From positions 744,001-808,000 of the forward strand of contig NZ_QNRR01000001.1 in assembly GCF_003315205.1 (NCBI RefSeq): 64,000 bases of DNA, given 5' to 3'. This document shows, one piece after another, positions 1 to 8,644 of this stretch. The notes under the pieces are model-generated. The model was not told the origin of the DNA. It saw nothing but the letters and a program-made list of their open reading frames with translations, and did not search any database. Both the position numbers and the translations under genes were made by a program. Position 1 is the stretch's first letter, and every line of letters begins with the position of its first letter. The DNA is from Roseimicrobium gellanilyticum (lineage in GTDB: Bacteria; Verrucomicrobiota; Verrucomicrobiia; Verrucomicrobiales; Verrucomicrobiaceae).

Positions 1-138
1 AAAGAGGCTTGGGAGCGCGAGGCTCCCGAATGGGCCAGGGACCATTGGGACCGCGTTCATGAGGACCTGGCCACGTGGTGTCGAGGCCAGAGCATGCCCT
101 TGTCAGTGGAAGACCGGGCCTGGGTGTCCTTCGAATGA
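1..138 (+). CDS. C-terminal fragment of an unidentified protein
   Basis: The first frame is open from base 1 and ends with TGA at 136-138, giving 45 residues of a protein whose start lies outside the window. The tail is Trp- and acid-rich (WEREAPEWARDHWDRVHED) and looks helical. I do not recognise a family. It lies upstream of the tRNA-Leu gene on the same strand. The only support is the open frame and GC-rich codon use like that of the neighbours. Confidence 0.5.
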   Translation, partial: KEAWEREAPEWARDHWDRVHEDLATWCRGQSMPLSVEDRAWVSFE

Positions 139-200
139 AGGCGTGAAGTGCCCGTAGATAGGCTGATTCACCCGATTCTCGCCGGAAAGAGGGCGATATC

Positions 201-240
201 TTGATAATTTCAGTTGAGAAAACCCAGCTTCGGCTAAACT
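201..240 (+). promoter_or_regulatory. possible tRNA-Leu promoter
   Basis: An AT-richer stretch lies just before the tRNA. It holds TTGATA at 201-206 and TTGAGA at 214-219 as -35 candidates, and TAAACT at 235-240 as a -10 candidate, 23 bases before the tRNA 5' end. The TTGAGA/TAAACT spacer is only 15 bases, so the assignment is weak. Confidence 0.25.
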
Positions 241-263
241 GACCCTCCTGCCGCAGACAAAAT

Positions 264-348
264 GCTCACGTGGCGGAATTGGTAGACGCGCAAGATTCAG
301 GATCTTGTGGGGAGACCCGTGGAGGTTCGAGTCCTCTCGTGAGCACCA
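264..348 (+). tRNA. tRNA-Leu (anticodon CAG)
   Basis: The acceptor stem GCTCACG (264-270) pairs with CGTGAGC (338-344), followed by discriminator A345 and an encoded CCA at 346-348. The anticodon arm is CAAGA-TTCAGGA-TCTTG with anticodon CAG at 298-300, which reads CUG leucine codons. The variable arm is long, as expected for a class II tRNA, and the T arm has GGTTCGAGTCC. The D loop GGAATTGGTAGACG is typical of bacterial tRNA-Leu. Confidence 0.95.
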
Positions 349-375
349 TTTCTACTGCTTGGCACCCCAAGGAAA

Positions 376-1092
376 ATGGAGCAGCAAGCAGCGAAGGAAC
401 CGGCAGCAGGCCCCATGGGTCAGGATGCCACCTTTGTGCGCCGGGCCTTTGCCGCCATCGCTGGCCGTTATGTGCTCACGAATCACGTGCTGAGCCTGGG
501 CATTGATGTCCTGTGGCGGAAGACTACCGCACGCTCCGTGGCGGCCCTGCAGCCGAAGGTGGTGCTGGATGTGGCTACGGGCAGCGGTGACCTCGCAGAA
601 GCCATCCAGAACGCCTGCCCGGAGGCTACCGTGGTCGGCCTCGACTTCTCTGCACCCATGCTTCAGGAGGCCCAGAAACGCGGCCTGCAGCACCTGATGG
701 TGGCGGATGCCATGAACATGCCCATCGTGGATGGCGCGGCCGACGTGCTCACCGTGGCCTTTGGCCTGCGGAACATGGCCTCATGGCCGGATGCTTTGCG
801 TGAGATGTCCCGCGTGCTGCGCCCCGGTGGCAGTCTTTTCGTGCTGGACTTCTCCCTGCCCACCCAGCCGCTCATGCGGAAGGCACACCTCTTCTACCTG
901 AGAACCGTCATGCCCAGGGTGGCAGGTGTGCTCACCGGCGAGCGCGGGGCCTTTGAGTATCTTTGCAATACCATCGAGCAATTCCCCAGCGGGGAAAACA
1001 TGTGCCGGATGATTCGCGAGAATGGTTTCCGTGAAGCGAAGGCTAGGGCGCTATCCTTCGGCATCGCGAGTTTGTATCAGGCGGTGAAGTAG
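376..1092 (+). CDS. ubiE: UbiE/MenG demethylmenaquinone methyltransferase
   Basis: This 238-aa class I SAM-dependent methyltransferase carries out the last C-methylation of menaquinone (or ubiquinone). UbiE-type signatures are visible: a helix with RYVLTNHVLSLGIDVLWRK, SAM motif I VLDVATGSGDLA near residues 64-75, the acidic VVGLDFSAPML, and the UbiE motif VAFGLRNMASWPDALREMSRVLRPGG. The length is normal for the family. AAGGA lies only two to three bases before ATG 376, so the internal ATG at 415 is also possible. Verrucomicrobiota generally use menaquinone, so MenG is the likelier role. The gene directly follows the tRNA and appears monocistronic. Confidence 0.9.
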   Translation: MEQQAAKEPAAGPMGQDATFVRRAFAAIAGRYVLTNHVLSLGIDVLWRKTTARSVAALQPKVVLDVATGSGDLAEAIQNACPEATVVGLDFSAPMLQEAQKRGLQHLMVADAMNMPIVDGAADVLTVAFGLRNMASWPDALREMSRVLRPGGSLFVLDFSLPTQPLMRKAHLFYLRTVMPRVAGVLTGERGAFEYLCNTIEQFPSGENMCRMIRENGFREAKARALSFGIASLYQAVK

Positions 1093-1256
1093 GGATGGGA
1101 ATCTCCCGTGAGACGGCCCACGCTGGAAAGCATGATGCGTCCTCATGGCAAACCACCTTGCCCAAGGCGCTTCGGTGTCCACGGCGGTAGCCAAGTCACG
1201 AGGGGCTCGTGTCGCCAATTCACCCCTCTCGTCACCGTGGCTGATGATAGTTCATA

Positions 1257-1772
1257 TCACACCATCTGTAGCGTCGCTTGCATCGCCCTCTCCAGGTTGC
1301 GCATCTTGCCATCGAGCGTCGCGATGCCCATCTGTCCGAAGTGGGCGGCATAACTCTCCGCCTGTACGGGTGTCATCAGTTCGATGAGGAAGGTTCCTTC
1401 CACCCATACCTTGGTGAATTGGAAGAATCCTGCGTTGCCAGGGAAACAGTCCCAACCCTCTTCCTTCGCAATCTCTTCAATGCGTGAGGTCGAGAGCGGT
1501 GTTTGAATCAGGAAGTGCGTGCTGCTGTGCTCACGCATGTCTTCATCGAAACTCTTCCCAGCGCTGCCTTTGTCCGTGGCATGATTCCACAGGATGTGAC
1601 CCCAAGGGAGGATTTCCAAGATGGTGCCGGAAGCATCACCCAGGCAGACAAACCACGAGCCTTGGGGGAAGGGCGGCGCGGGGGCCTTGATGGCCTCGCA
1701 GGCGAAAAGCCTGGCGAGTCCACGGGCGGCGGTTTCGGGATTGCGGGCGCTGAAGGAAGCGTGATGGATCAT
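1257..1772 (-). CDS. VOC (glyoxalase/dioxygenase-like) protein
   Basis: The 171-aa protein starts with MIHHASFSARNPETAARGLARLF, the usual opening strand and helix of a vicinal oxygen chelate module. It continues with beta-rich segments (GSWFVCLGDASGTILEILPWG) and a second module-like half (THFLIQTPLSTSRIEEIAKEEGWDC). A metal site could involve the early histidines and Glu residues, but the full ligand set cannot be assigned by eye. Substrate unknown. It is convergent with ubiE. A general VOC assignment is likely; the enzyme activity is not inferred. Confidence 0.6.
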   Translation of the reverse strand: MIHHASFSARNPETAARGLARLFACEAIKAPAPPFPQGSWFVCLGDASGTILEILPWGHILWNHATDKGSAGKSFDEDMREHSSTHFLIQTPLSTSRIEEIAKEEGWDCFPGNAGFFQFTKVWVEGTFLIELMTPVQAESYAAHFGQMGIATLDGKMRNLERAMQATLQMV

Positions 1773-1819
1773 GGTAGTCTCCTGGATAGGGGTCTACCGG
1801 ATGCAGGTCAGTTCGCTCC

Positions 1820-2173
1820 TCAGCGTGACGGAGAATTTACAGACGGCTCCGCAGCACTGGGCGGAGGAGTCGGGCTGGGAGCCGGAGCTCGCTCAGACTC
1901 AGGCGCTGGTGCGGTCCGTGGCTTGAGCTCGTCCAGAGGATCGTGGGCAGCGTCTATCCGCTTCTGCAATTCCTCCACCAGGGGATCTTTCTGTTCTTTC
2001 CCGGCGTCCAAGCTCCGCTGCACCTCTTCGCGCAGCTTCTCGTCCTCATGCATCTGCTTCAGTTTCTCGGTGGCCGCATTCCCGGCACGCGTGATCATCA
2101 TGCGGAAAAGGATGAGCACCACGATCAAGAGGATCATGACGAACAACTGCATCTGCGATCGTCTGTGGCGCAT
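1820..2173 (-). CDS. small single-span membrane protein, proline-rich tail
   Basis: The 117-aa protein has a hydrophobic segment at about residues 9-25 (LFVMILLIVVLILFRMM). A charged, probably coiled-coil region follows (KLKQMHEDEKLREEVQRSL), then a Pro/Ala/Ser-rich C-terminus. It is 29 bases downstream of the DUF4340 gene on the same strand, so it may be the last gene of the ABC cluster. No family recognised. A role as an accessory membrane subunit is only an inference from position. Confidence 0.55.
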   Translation of the reverse strand: MRHRRSQMQLFVMILLIVVLILFRMMITRAGNAATEKLKQMHEDEKLREEVQRSLDAGKEQKDPLVEELQKRIDAAHDPLDELKPRTAPAPESERAPAPSPTPPPSAAEPSVNSPSR

Positions 2174-2202
2174 GGCGTGTCCTCGCGAAAGTTCCGGTCA
2201 CC

Positions 2203-3999
2203 TCATTTCACCAACGTGCGGGAAAGCTGCTGGTAGAGATCGCGGCTGATGAGGAAAGTGTCGGGCTCCTCATTCAGTCTGCCGTGGTACACGGCTGTGC
2301 TCATGCCAGGAGTGCTGGGGGCGAAGATGAGGGTTTTCACCTCGGGTTTCGCGTCTGGCTGGCCTGGAGGAGCGATGAGGACTTGCACCGTGAGCGTTGG
2401 ACCTTTCAGGGCTTCGAAGGCAGCAGAGCGGTCAGCGCTCCAGTCAGACGCATCGAAGCTGGCAAGCTGCTTGAGCAGGGTGTTTGCACCTGCCTTGTCG
2501 AGTTTCTCAGTCACATCCGCGCCGGCGAGTTCCGCCTTCCAGGTGGAGTCATCCGGATTGTAGTGGAGGGTGAGAGCGGGCTTGTCTCCTTCCGCCACAA
2601 TGATGCGGCGCACCGCGAAGATGCTCGCATTGATCACGCGCGTGCCCTTCCACTTCACCAAGTCCGGAGGCATGATGGCGGACGGCATGAGGGGATTCAC
2701 CTTGAAGACGGAAGTCTCGTCCGCGTACTTCGCACACACTTGATCGTTGGCCTGGCCAAACAGGAGAGAGGTGGTCTTTCCATCCACAGTCCACTCGAGA
2801 GTGAGGAAGGGTTGGTTCAGACCATAGAGATCGAGGTTCGTGGCAGCGTCCGTCACGAAGTCGACCACATTGGCGGTATTGATTCCCTCCAGCAGGCGTT
2901 GGATGCGGGCCTGATTGGCGGGTTCCTCCTTGCCGAAGCGCTGGAGCATCCAGAGCTCGCCTGCTCGGGTGAGCTTCACCTCGGGGAAGCCAGGTCCGTG
3001 CAGGCGGATGGCACTCACACGATCTTCGGGAATCTGGCCGAGGCGCTGGTCACGCAGGTGATTCGGCTGGAGCTTCCAGAAGTCGGCGAGTTTCGCGGGC
3101 GCCAGGTAGGTGCCGCTGCGGTCACCGACTTCCGCCACAATCTCGGCTCCTGCCGCAGATGGCGGCTGGAAGGTGACGTCGACGGGCTGCTGGCCTTTCA
3201 CCCCGGTGCCAAAGGAGACCTTCATCATCGGCAGGGCTTGTCCGGGATCTGCCGGAGGTGTGGGAACTTTGCCCCGCACTGGCTTCACCTGCATCTTCAG
3301 GAGGGCCTGGAGGACACTGCTCACGCGCTCATCACTCGCGCGTGCTTGAATGGGCTTTGTGAGGCGCCAGGGCTGGTTGGGCTCGCGCGTGAACTCCATG
3401 GAACCCGTGCCCGCGGAAAGGGTAAAGCGGCCGATGTGCTCCAGCTTCAGGCGTACCAGTTTGTTGTCGCGCCAGTCGTCGGAGGGCTTGTCCAGCAGAG
3501 GCTGCACACCAGATTTTGCCAGGAAGAAGTCCTCTGCATCTTCACCGAGGCTGGCGTAGGAGGTGCCCTCCACGGGCGAGGTTGCGCCAAAGAAACATTG
3601 CAGGAGTTTTTCGCTGCCTTGCCGCACGGTCACGCGAGTTGAGGGTTCGCCGAGCCCGGTTCGTTTGAAGTCATCCTTGCGCATGTCTGACTTCTTGAGC
3701 TTTTCCACCCACGTCAGCGCGGTCATGCTCTCCAGGAACTGCTTCACCAGCTCCTGATTGGCCCGGTCTTCCACAGGCTTGTTGAGGAACCAGAGACCAC
3801 CGGGCTCGCGAGTGAGGCGCAGGGACAGGTCCGCGCCGACAATTTCGATGGAATCCGCATGCTGGACATCCACGGCGAAGGGACGCTTCTCCCTCGCCAG
3901 ACGCTCCTGAGTGGCGGGCTGCTTTTGCTCCCAGAGGACGATGAAGGCGGCCAATCCCGCCGTCAGCACGAAAAGAAGGATGGTGGTGCGGAGCTTCAT
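2203..3999 (-). CDS. DUF4340 domain protein of GldG-type ABC cluster
   Basis: The 598-aa protein has an N-terminal signal anchor (residues 5-23, TILLFVLTAGLAAFIVLWE). The long periplasmic part repeats a beta-rich unit of the form W.L..P...RA....V..LL..L, seen around residues 66-95 and 210-235, with a related unit near 350-380; this is characteristic of DUF4340. DUF4340 genes commonly follow GldG-like genes in bacterial ABC export operons. Here the ATG overlaps the upstream GldG stop by four bases, implying translational coupling. The protein probably forms an extracytoplasmic part of the complex; its ligand is unknown. Confidence 0.85.
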   Translation of the reverse strand: MKLRTTILLFVLTAGLAAFIVLWEQKQPATQERLAREKRPFAVDVQHADSIEIVGADLSLRLTREPGGLWFLNKPVEDRANQELVKQFLESMTALTWVEKLKKSDMRKDDFKRTGLGEPSTRVTVRQGSEKLLQCFFGATSPVEGTSYASLGEDAEDFFLAKSGVQPLLDKPSDDWRDNKLVRLKLEHIGRFTLSAGTGSMEFTREPNQPWRLTKPIQARASDERVSSVLQALLKMQVKPVRGKVPTPPADPGQALPMMKVSFGTGVKGQQPVDVTFQPPSAAGAEIVAEVGDRSGTYLAPAKLADFWKLQPNHLRDQRLGQIPEDRVSAIRLHGPGFPEVKLTRAGELWMLQRFGKEEPANQARIQRLLEGINTANVVDFVTDAATNLDLYGLNQPFLTLEWTVDGKTTSLLFGQANDQVCAKYADETSVFKVNPLMPSAIMPPDLVKWKGTRVINASIFAVRRIIVAEGDKPALTLHYNPDDSTWKAELAGADVTEKLDKAGANTLLKQLASFDASDWSADRSAAFEALKGPTLTVQVLIAPPGQPDAKPEVKTLIFAPSTPGMSTAVYHGRLNEEPDTFLISRDLYQQLSRTLVK

Positions 4000-5492
4000 G
4001 CGCGGCGATGGCTCCAGATCAGCAGTCCCAGACCGAGCACGGCGCCGGGCATCATGATCGCGGTGACCCAGAAAATCTGCTTCCGCTGCTCCTCTGTAAG
4101 CTGGATGCGGAAGATCTGCTTCCGCTTCATGGTGATGCCGATGAGACGTTCGCGATTCATCATCCAGTTCAGACTGGCGGCGATGAAGTCCTGATGCACT
4201 CCGAGGCGGGTCATGGGATCCAGCATGGACGCGTTCCCCACCACCACCATGCGTGAGCTGTCCACACGGAGGCGTTCATCACTCACCGCTCCGCGCTCCA
4301 CGCTTGCCGCCACGTATACCGGAGGCTGGGTATCGCCTTCCCCAGCCACGGGAAGGGTTTCTGTGTAGAACATTTCGCCCCAGTATTTGTCCGTCGCCTG
4401 CATGAGTGCCTTCACCTCGATGTGCTGCGCACGCAAATCCGCAGAGTCCAGCTTCAGCGCGAGGGATTGGGTCTGCCCGCTCAGGGTGGACGCGACCTCT
4501 GTGAAAGGCTGTGAGATGGGCGAGTCGGGCAGGAAGAGCGTCTGCACGGAGAATTGTTTCTTGGGTCCCGCGGGGGTGCTTTCGGCATAGAGCACACGGT
4601 CATTGCGGGGGGCCACGCCATTGTCTGCAAGGAACTTGGTCAGGTTTGGCGTGGTGCCGCTGGGCTCCAGCAGTACCAGCAATGCTGCCCGCTTCTCCTG
4701 CCAGTAGGCCTGCAGAATCTGCATCTCCTGGGCGCTGATGTCGTAACGCGCGCCGATGAGCACGACTCCCGTGGCATCCTGCGGAATCTCCTCCACCTCG
4801 GCGAGGTTCAGGGGCACCAGTTCAAAATTTTGCTGCCTGCCGAGATCTTCAAGACTCAGCCAGGCGAGTTCATTGCCACCCTCTTTCGCCGCGCCCTTGC
4901 CGGCGATGAAGTAGAACTTGCGCGTCTTTCCTTCAATGAGGCTGATGATGGCGGACGTGATGGCGTCCTCACCGCGGAAGTCCGTGCTGGGATTTTCTCT
5001 GCTGCGGTTCAGGCCGCGGATGACAATCTCCTCCTCCGTGATGAAGCGGGTGCGGTTGTTCGCCCGGACCAGAACGCCATTTCCCTTCAGTGGAAGGCCG
5101 TGCTTCAGCTTGAGTTCCTCTGCCCGTTCGACATCACGGGCGGGATCGACCACGTCCACCTTGACGCGGACCTTCTTGGCGCGGCGGTATTCCTCCACCA
5201 AGGTGTGCACGTCGGTCATGATGGGCGAGTCCCGGGTGAAGACCACGGTGAGCTCCACGTCCTTTTTCAGTTCCTTGATGTAGCCCGTGGTGGCCTCGCT
5301 CAGGGTGTAGTCCTTGCTTGGGGTGAGGTCGAACCTCCAATAATGGCGATAGCTGAGGTAGTTCACCAGGCCAAAGAGCACCAGACAGATGGCGAGCTGC
5401 ACCAGCACATTCACCCCGATGCTGAGCCGGCGCAGTGGCTTGGGCTTGCTCGTGGAGGGCGCAGACTCGGTGGTGGGCGCGGGAGATGCCAT
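3996..5492 (-). CDS. GldG-like ABC transporter auxiliary protein
   Basis: The 498-aa protein has one membrane span near residues 25-46 (VNVLVQLAICLVLFGLVNYLS). A large periplasmic region follows, containing the GldG family pattern (RFDLTPSKDYTLSEAT, VVFTRDSPIMTDVHTLVEEYRR, GVVLIGARYDISAQEMQIL), and a second span near the C-terminus (about 472-492). GldG proteins partner with GldF permeases and GldA ATPases. In Bacteroidetes these support gliding and secretion, whereas in other phyla the substrate is unknown. It lies between the permease and DUF4340 genes, all on the minus strand. Family assignment is strong and function is inferred. Confidence 0.85.
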   Translation of the reverse strand: MASPAPTTESAPSTSKPKPLRRLSIGVNVLVQLAICLVLFGLVNYLSYRHYWRFDLTPSKDYTLSEATTGYIKELKKDVELTVVFTRDSPIMTDVHTLVEEYRRAKKVRVKVDVVDPARDVERAEELKLKHGLPLKGNGVLVRANNRTRFITEEEIVIRGLNRSRENPSTDFRGEDAITSAIISLIEGKTRKFYFIAGKGAAKEGGNELAWLSLEDLGRQQNFELVPLNLAEVEEIPQDATGVVLIGARYDISAQEMQILQAYWQEKRAALLVLLEPSGTTPNLTKFLADNGVAPRNDRVLYAESTPAGPKKQFSVQTLFLPDSPISQPFTEVASTLSGQTQSLALKLDSADLRAQHIEVKALMQATDKYWGEMFYTETLPVAGEGDTQPPVYVAASVERGAVSDERLRVDSSRMVVVGNASMLDPMTRLGVHQDFIAASLNWMMNRERLIGITMKRKQIFRIQLTEEQRKQIFWVTAIMMPGAVLGLGLLIWSHRRA

Positions 5493-5563
5493 GAAGTGGT
5501 GACGGATGCGTGGTGACGAAAATGAAGGAGAAGAAGAGCGGCGGAAAATTCAGCAGGGCCGGT

Positions 5564-6322
5564 TCACACACGCCAGCGGCGGAACTCAAGTACCTGATGC
5601 GTGATGATCAGGAAAAGCAGAGACAGGCTCGAGTAATACACCAGCGGTCGGGTATCCAGCAGGCCATTGGTAAAGGTGTCAATGTGCTGCACGGAGGCGA
5701 TGTAGTAGACGAAGTCCACGAACGCCTTCGTTTCCGCGCGCTGGAAGTAGATGATGAACAATCCGATGAGGAAATGCATCAGGCTTGCGGTAAAGGACAC
5801 CACGGCTGCGACGATCTGGTTCGCCGTTAGCGCGGAGGCGAGGCATCCCATGGACAGATTGAACAGGCCCATGGCGAAGAGGAGAATGTAGGTCCCCAGC
5901 AGGGCTCCGTGGGGGATTTCCGCCGCGCCATTGGTCATGGTCTGGAAGATGGCAAAGTTCGCCAGACTGGGAACCCAGAGCAGGCAGTAGAAGACCACGC
6001 TCGCGAGGTACTTGGCGAAGACGATCTGCCACGTACGCACAGGCGCGGTGCAGAGTGTCTCCCAGGTGCCGAGCTTCCGCTCCTCTGCAAAGAGGCGCAT
6101 GGTGAGCAGGGGGAACACGAAGAAATAACTGAGCCAGAACCACTGCGAGGAGAAGGTCCAGGTCACGATGCTGGTCGTTTGAGGCTTGGCCTCCAGCACG
6201 GTGATGGCGGCACGGAACGAGAGGCCATTGATGATCATCACCAGCGCCAGCACCACATAGGCGATGGGGGAGAAGAAGAAGCTCCGAAGTTCCTTGGTGA
6301 ACAGGGTGAGTAGCAGACGCAC
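5564..6322 (-). CDS. ABC-2 type permease (GldF-like)
   Basis: The protein has about 252 residues and five to six hydrophobic spans (for example FFFSPIAYVVLALVMIINGLSF and FYCLLWVPSLANFAIF). It has the ABC-2 signature RLFAEERKLGTWETLCTAPVRTWQIVFAKYLAS. I chose the GTG at 6322 (VRLLLTLFTKELRSFFFSP): GldF-type permeases begin this way, and the open frame further upstream runs into the 3' end of the ATPase gene and encodes low-complexity sequence. It lies 56 bases after the ATPase stop and 71 bases before the GldG start, so the cluster is one operon. Confidence 0.85.
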   Translation of the reverse strand: MRLLLTLFTKELRSFFFSPIAYVVLALVMIINGLSFRAAITVLEAKPQTTSIVTWTFSSQWFWLSYFFVFPLLTMRLFAEERKLGTWETLCTAPVRTWQIVFAKYLASVVFYCLLWVPSLANFAIFQTMTNGAAEIPHGALLGTYILLFAMGLFNLSMGCLASALTANQIVAAVVSFTASLMHFLIGLFIIYFQRAETKAFVDFVYYIASVQHIDTFTNGLLDTRPLVYYSSLSLLFLIITHQVLEFRRWRV

Positions 6323-6378
6323 GGGAGAGGAGGCGGGAAAGGGTGGGGTGAAAAAGGAAAACAGGAATGACTGGCGCC

Positions 6379-7308
6379 TCAATCGCCGCTGGTCATCTCC
6401 ACGAAGACGTCCTCCAGGCGGGGCTGCTCCAGATGCAGCTCGCGGATGGGCCACTGTTTCTTCAGCGCGAGATCAGAAAGCGCCTCGCGGATGTCCCCCC
6501 GGGCTTCCACTCGCAGGGTGAAGCGTCGCCAGGAGCCATCGACGCGCTCCTCGGTGATTTTGCGGATGCCGGTGACCGAGGCAAAGGTTTCCTCGGGCGT
6601 GCCCTCCGCCTGAATCTCCACCTGTACATCTCGCGCCACGCGCAGGCGGCGCACGAGGTTCTTCGGTGTATCGTCCGCGCGCAGCTTCCCCTTGTGCAGG
6701 AGGAGTACGCGGTCACAGGTGAGCTCCACCTCACTGAGGATATGGGTGGAGAGAAGGATGGTCTGCTGGGCGCGGTACGCGTGCAAAAGATCGCGAATGT
6801 GGCGGATCTGATTTGGGTCCAGGCCGTTCGTCGGTTCGTCGAGAATCAGCACAGGCGGACGGGAGATGATGGCGTCCGCGAGAGCCACGCGCTGGCGGAA
6901 ACCTTTGCTCAGCGTGCCAATGATCTTGCGCCGTACCTCAGTGAGCACGCAGGCCTCCATGACCTCGCCCATGCGCTTGCGCAGATCCTTGCCATGCAGG
7001 CCTTTCAGCTGGCCGCGGAATTGCAGGTACTCCTTCACCCTCATGTCCAGATAGAGGGGGGCGTTCTCCGGCATGTAGCCCAGACTCTGGCGGGCTTTTA
7101 CAGACTGGTGGAAGACGTCGAAGCCGTTCACCTTGGCCGTGCCCGAGGTCGCCGGAAGGAAACCTGCCAGGATGCGCATGGTCGTGCTCTTGCCCGCGCC
7201 ATTTGGCCCCAGGAAACCGACCACTTCACCAGGCTTCACGGAAAAGGTAAGCCCGTCCACCGCGGTGCGGCCGACATAGGTTTTGGTCAGGTTTTCGACT
7301 TCGATCAT
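6379..7308 (-). CDS. ABC transporter ATP-binding protein (GldA-like)
   Basis: The 309-aa nucleotide-binding subunit shows Walker A GPNGAGKST (residues 34-42), an ABC signature LSKGFRQRV, Walker B VLILDEPTNGLD and the switch histidine in LLSTHILSEVE. The C-terminal 80-90 residues resemble the regulatory extension of ABC-2 exporters (DrrA/GldA type). It is the first gene of the minus-strand set ATPase-permease-GldG-DUF4340 and should energise the complex. A divergent promoter region of about 100 bases separates it from the dehydratase gene. Confidence 0.9.
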   Translation of the reverse strand: MIEVENLTKTYVGRTAVDGLTFSVKPGEVVGFLGPNGAGKSTTMRILAGFLPATSGTAKVNGFDVFHQSVKARQSLGYMPENAPLYLDMRVKEYLQFRGQLKGLHGKDLRKRMGEVMEACVLTEVRRKIIGTLSKGFRQRVALADAIISRPPVLILDEPTNGLDPNQIRHIRDLLHAYRAQQTILLSTHILSEVELTCDRVLLLHKGKLRADDTPKNLVRRLRVARDVQVEIQAEGTPEETFASVTGIRKITEERVDGSWRRFTLRVEARGDIREALSDLALKKQWPIRELHLEQPRLEDVFVEMTSGD

Positions 7309-7411
7309 GTGGGGAAGTGAATCAAAGCGCAGCCAGCGGGGGATGACAAGGCTGGATGCGATCCGCGCGGAAAGGGGGCTTTCCAGTTGACGGGCCGGAC
7401 TTTACCCGCAT

Positions 7412-8404
7412 GTGGAACTTTTTCGCCGTATGACCGACCTGCCAGTCACTTACGCTGACGTGCTTGATGCCCTGCCTCGTGTGCACGGGGTGCTGGGCCC
7501 CACGCTGCTGAGGAACTGGCCGGGACTCTCCGCGCTGCTGGGCTGCGAGTTTCATCTGAAGCACGAAAATCATCAGCCGGTTGGGGCTTTCAAGGTGCGG
7601 GGAGGCATCAACCTGGTGGGTACGCTCAGCGCGGAAGAGCGGGCTGCGGGCATCTTGGGCGTGTCCACGGGAAATCATGGCCAGTCCCTCGCCTTTGCGG
7701 CGCAGCACTTTGGCGTGAAATGCACCATCGTGGTGCCTCGGGGGAACAATCCGGACAAGAACCGGGCCATCCAGCAGCTCGGCGCGGAGATGATCGAGCA
7801 CGGCAAGGATTTCGATGAGGCTCGGGAATTTGCCGCGACACTGCAAAAGGAACGGGGCTTCCGCTATGTGCACTCGGCGAATGAGCCGAAGTTGATTGCG
7901 GGCGTGGGCACCATCGCCTGGGAGATTTTTGAGAAGCTGCCGGATCCGGATGTGCTGCTCGTGCCGATCGGACTTGGGAGCGGCGTATGTGGTGCCTGTC
8001 TTGTGGCGAAGCACCGGAATCCTCGCACGAAGGTCATTGGCGTGCAGGCTGTGAACGCCTCTGCCGTCGCTGAGTCCTGGCGCACTGGCACGCTGAAGAC
8101 GAACGATTCTGTCAACACCTGGGCCGAAGGTCTCGCCACCCGCGTGCCGGCGGAAATGACACTGCAGATCATGCGCGAGCTCATGGATGACGTGATCCTC
8201 GTGAGCGAGGAGGAACTCCGCATCGCCGCGGCACGCATCCTGGAGCACACGCACAACCTTGCAGAGGGTGCTGGCGCCGCGACCGTGGCTGCAGCGATGC
8301 AGCAACGGGAAAGATTCGCCGATCAGCGTGTGGTGGCGGTGCTTTCAGGCGGGAACCTCGATCTAGTGAGGCTGCCGGAGATTTTGCAGTACGTGGGGAA
8401 GTGA
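7412..8404 (+). CDS. PLP-dependent threonine/serine dehydratase-like enzyme
   Basis: The 330-aa fold-type II PLP enzyme carries the lysine motif HQPVGAFKVRGG (Lys61), the substrate loop STGNHGQSLA, the phosphate-binding glycine loop GLGSGVCGA and a C-terminal SGGN. This fits the catabolic threonine dehydratase / serine racemase / 3-hydroxyaspartate ammonia-lyase group. No ACT regulatory domain is present, so biosynthetic IlvA is unlikely. The second Met (7430) could also be the start. The gene stands alone between divergent and convergent neighbours. Exact substrate cannot be told from sequence. Confidence 0.8.
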   Translation: MELFRRMTDLPVTYADVLDALPRVHGVLGPTLLRNWPGLSALLGCEFHLKHENHQPVGAFKVRGGINLVGTLSAEERAAGILGVSTGNHGQSLAFAAQHFGVKCTIVVPRGNNPDKNRAIQQLGAEMIEHGKDFDEAREFAATLQKERGFRYVHSANEPKLIAGVGTIAWEIFEKLPDPDVLLVPIGLGSGVCGACLVAKHRNPRTKVIGVQAVNASAVAESWRTGTLKTNDSVNTWAEGLATRVPAEMTLQIMRELMDDVILVSEEELRIAAARILEHTHNLAEGAGAATVAAAMQQRERFADQRVVAVLSGGNLDLVRLPEILQYVGK

Positions 8405-8436
8405 AGAGATGCACTCCTCAGTGTCGCATCTGGAGC

Positions 8437-8620
8437 CGAAGGCCTTGGACTGCGCGCAGCCTGCTGCCGCTTTCCCTCAGTGCAGCCTGCTGCACGTAGC
8501 ATCGCGACGAAGTCGCCAAATCCTCAGGACGCGCCACCTTACGAGTGAATGTTACCATCGCCGCAGCGGGCTGCGGACTCTTCAAAGCGGCAGCAGGCTG
8601 CACGCAGTCCAAGGCCTTCG
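8437..8620. repeat. 184-bp inverted-repeat element (family A)
   Basis: A 37-base arm at 8437-8473 (begins CGAAGGCCTTGGACTGCG) is matched in inverted orientation at 8584-8620 with one mismatch. Smaller palindromes lie inside (TGCAGC-C-TGCTGCA type near 8480, CCGCAGCGGGCTGCGG near 8560). The element fills the gap between two convergent genes. It has no coding capacity and could work as a bidirectional terminator or be a non-autonomous mobile repeat. Confidence 0.75.
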
Positions 8621-8644
8621 ACTCAACTTCGCCAGGCTACACAC

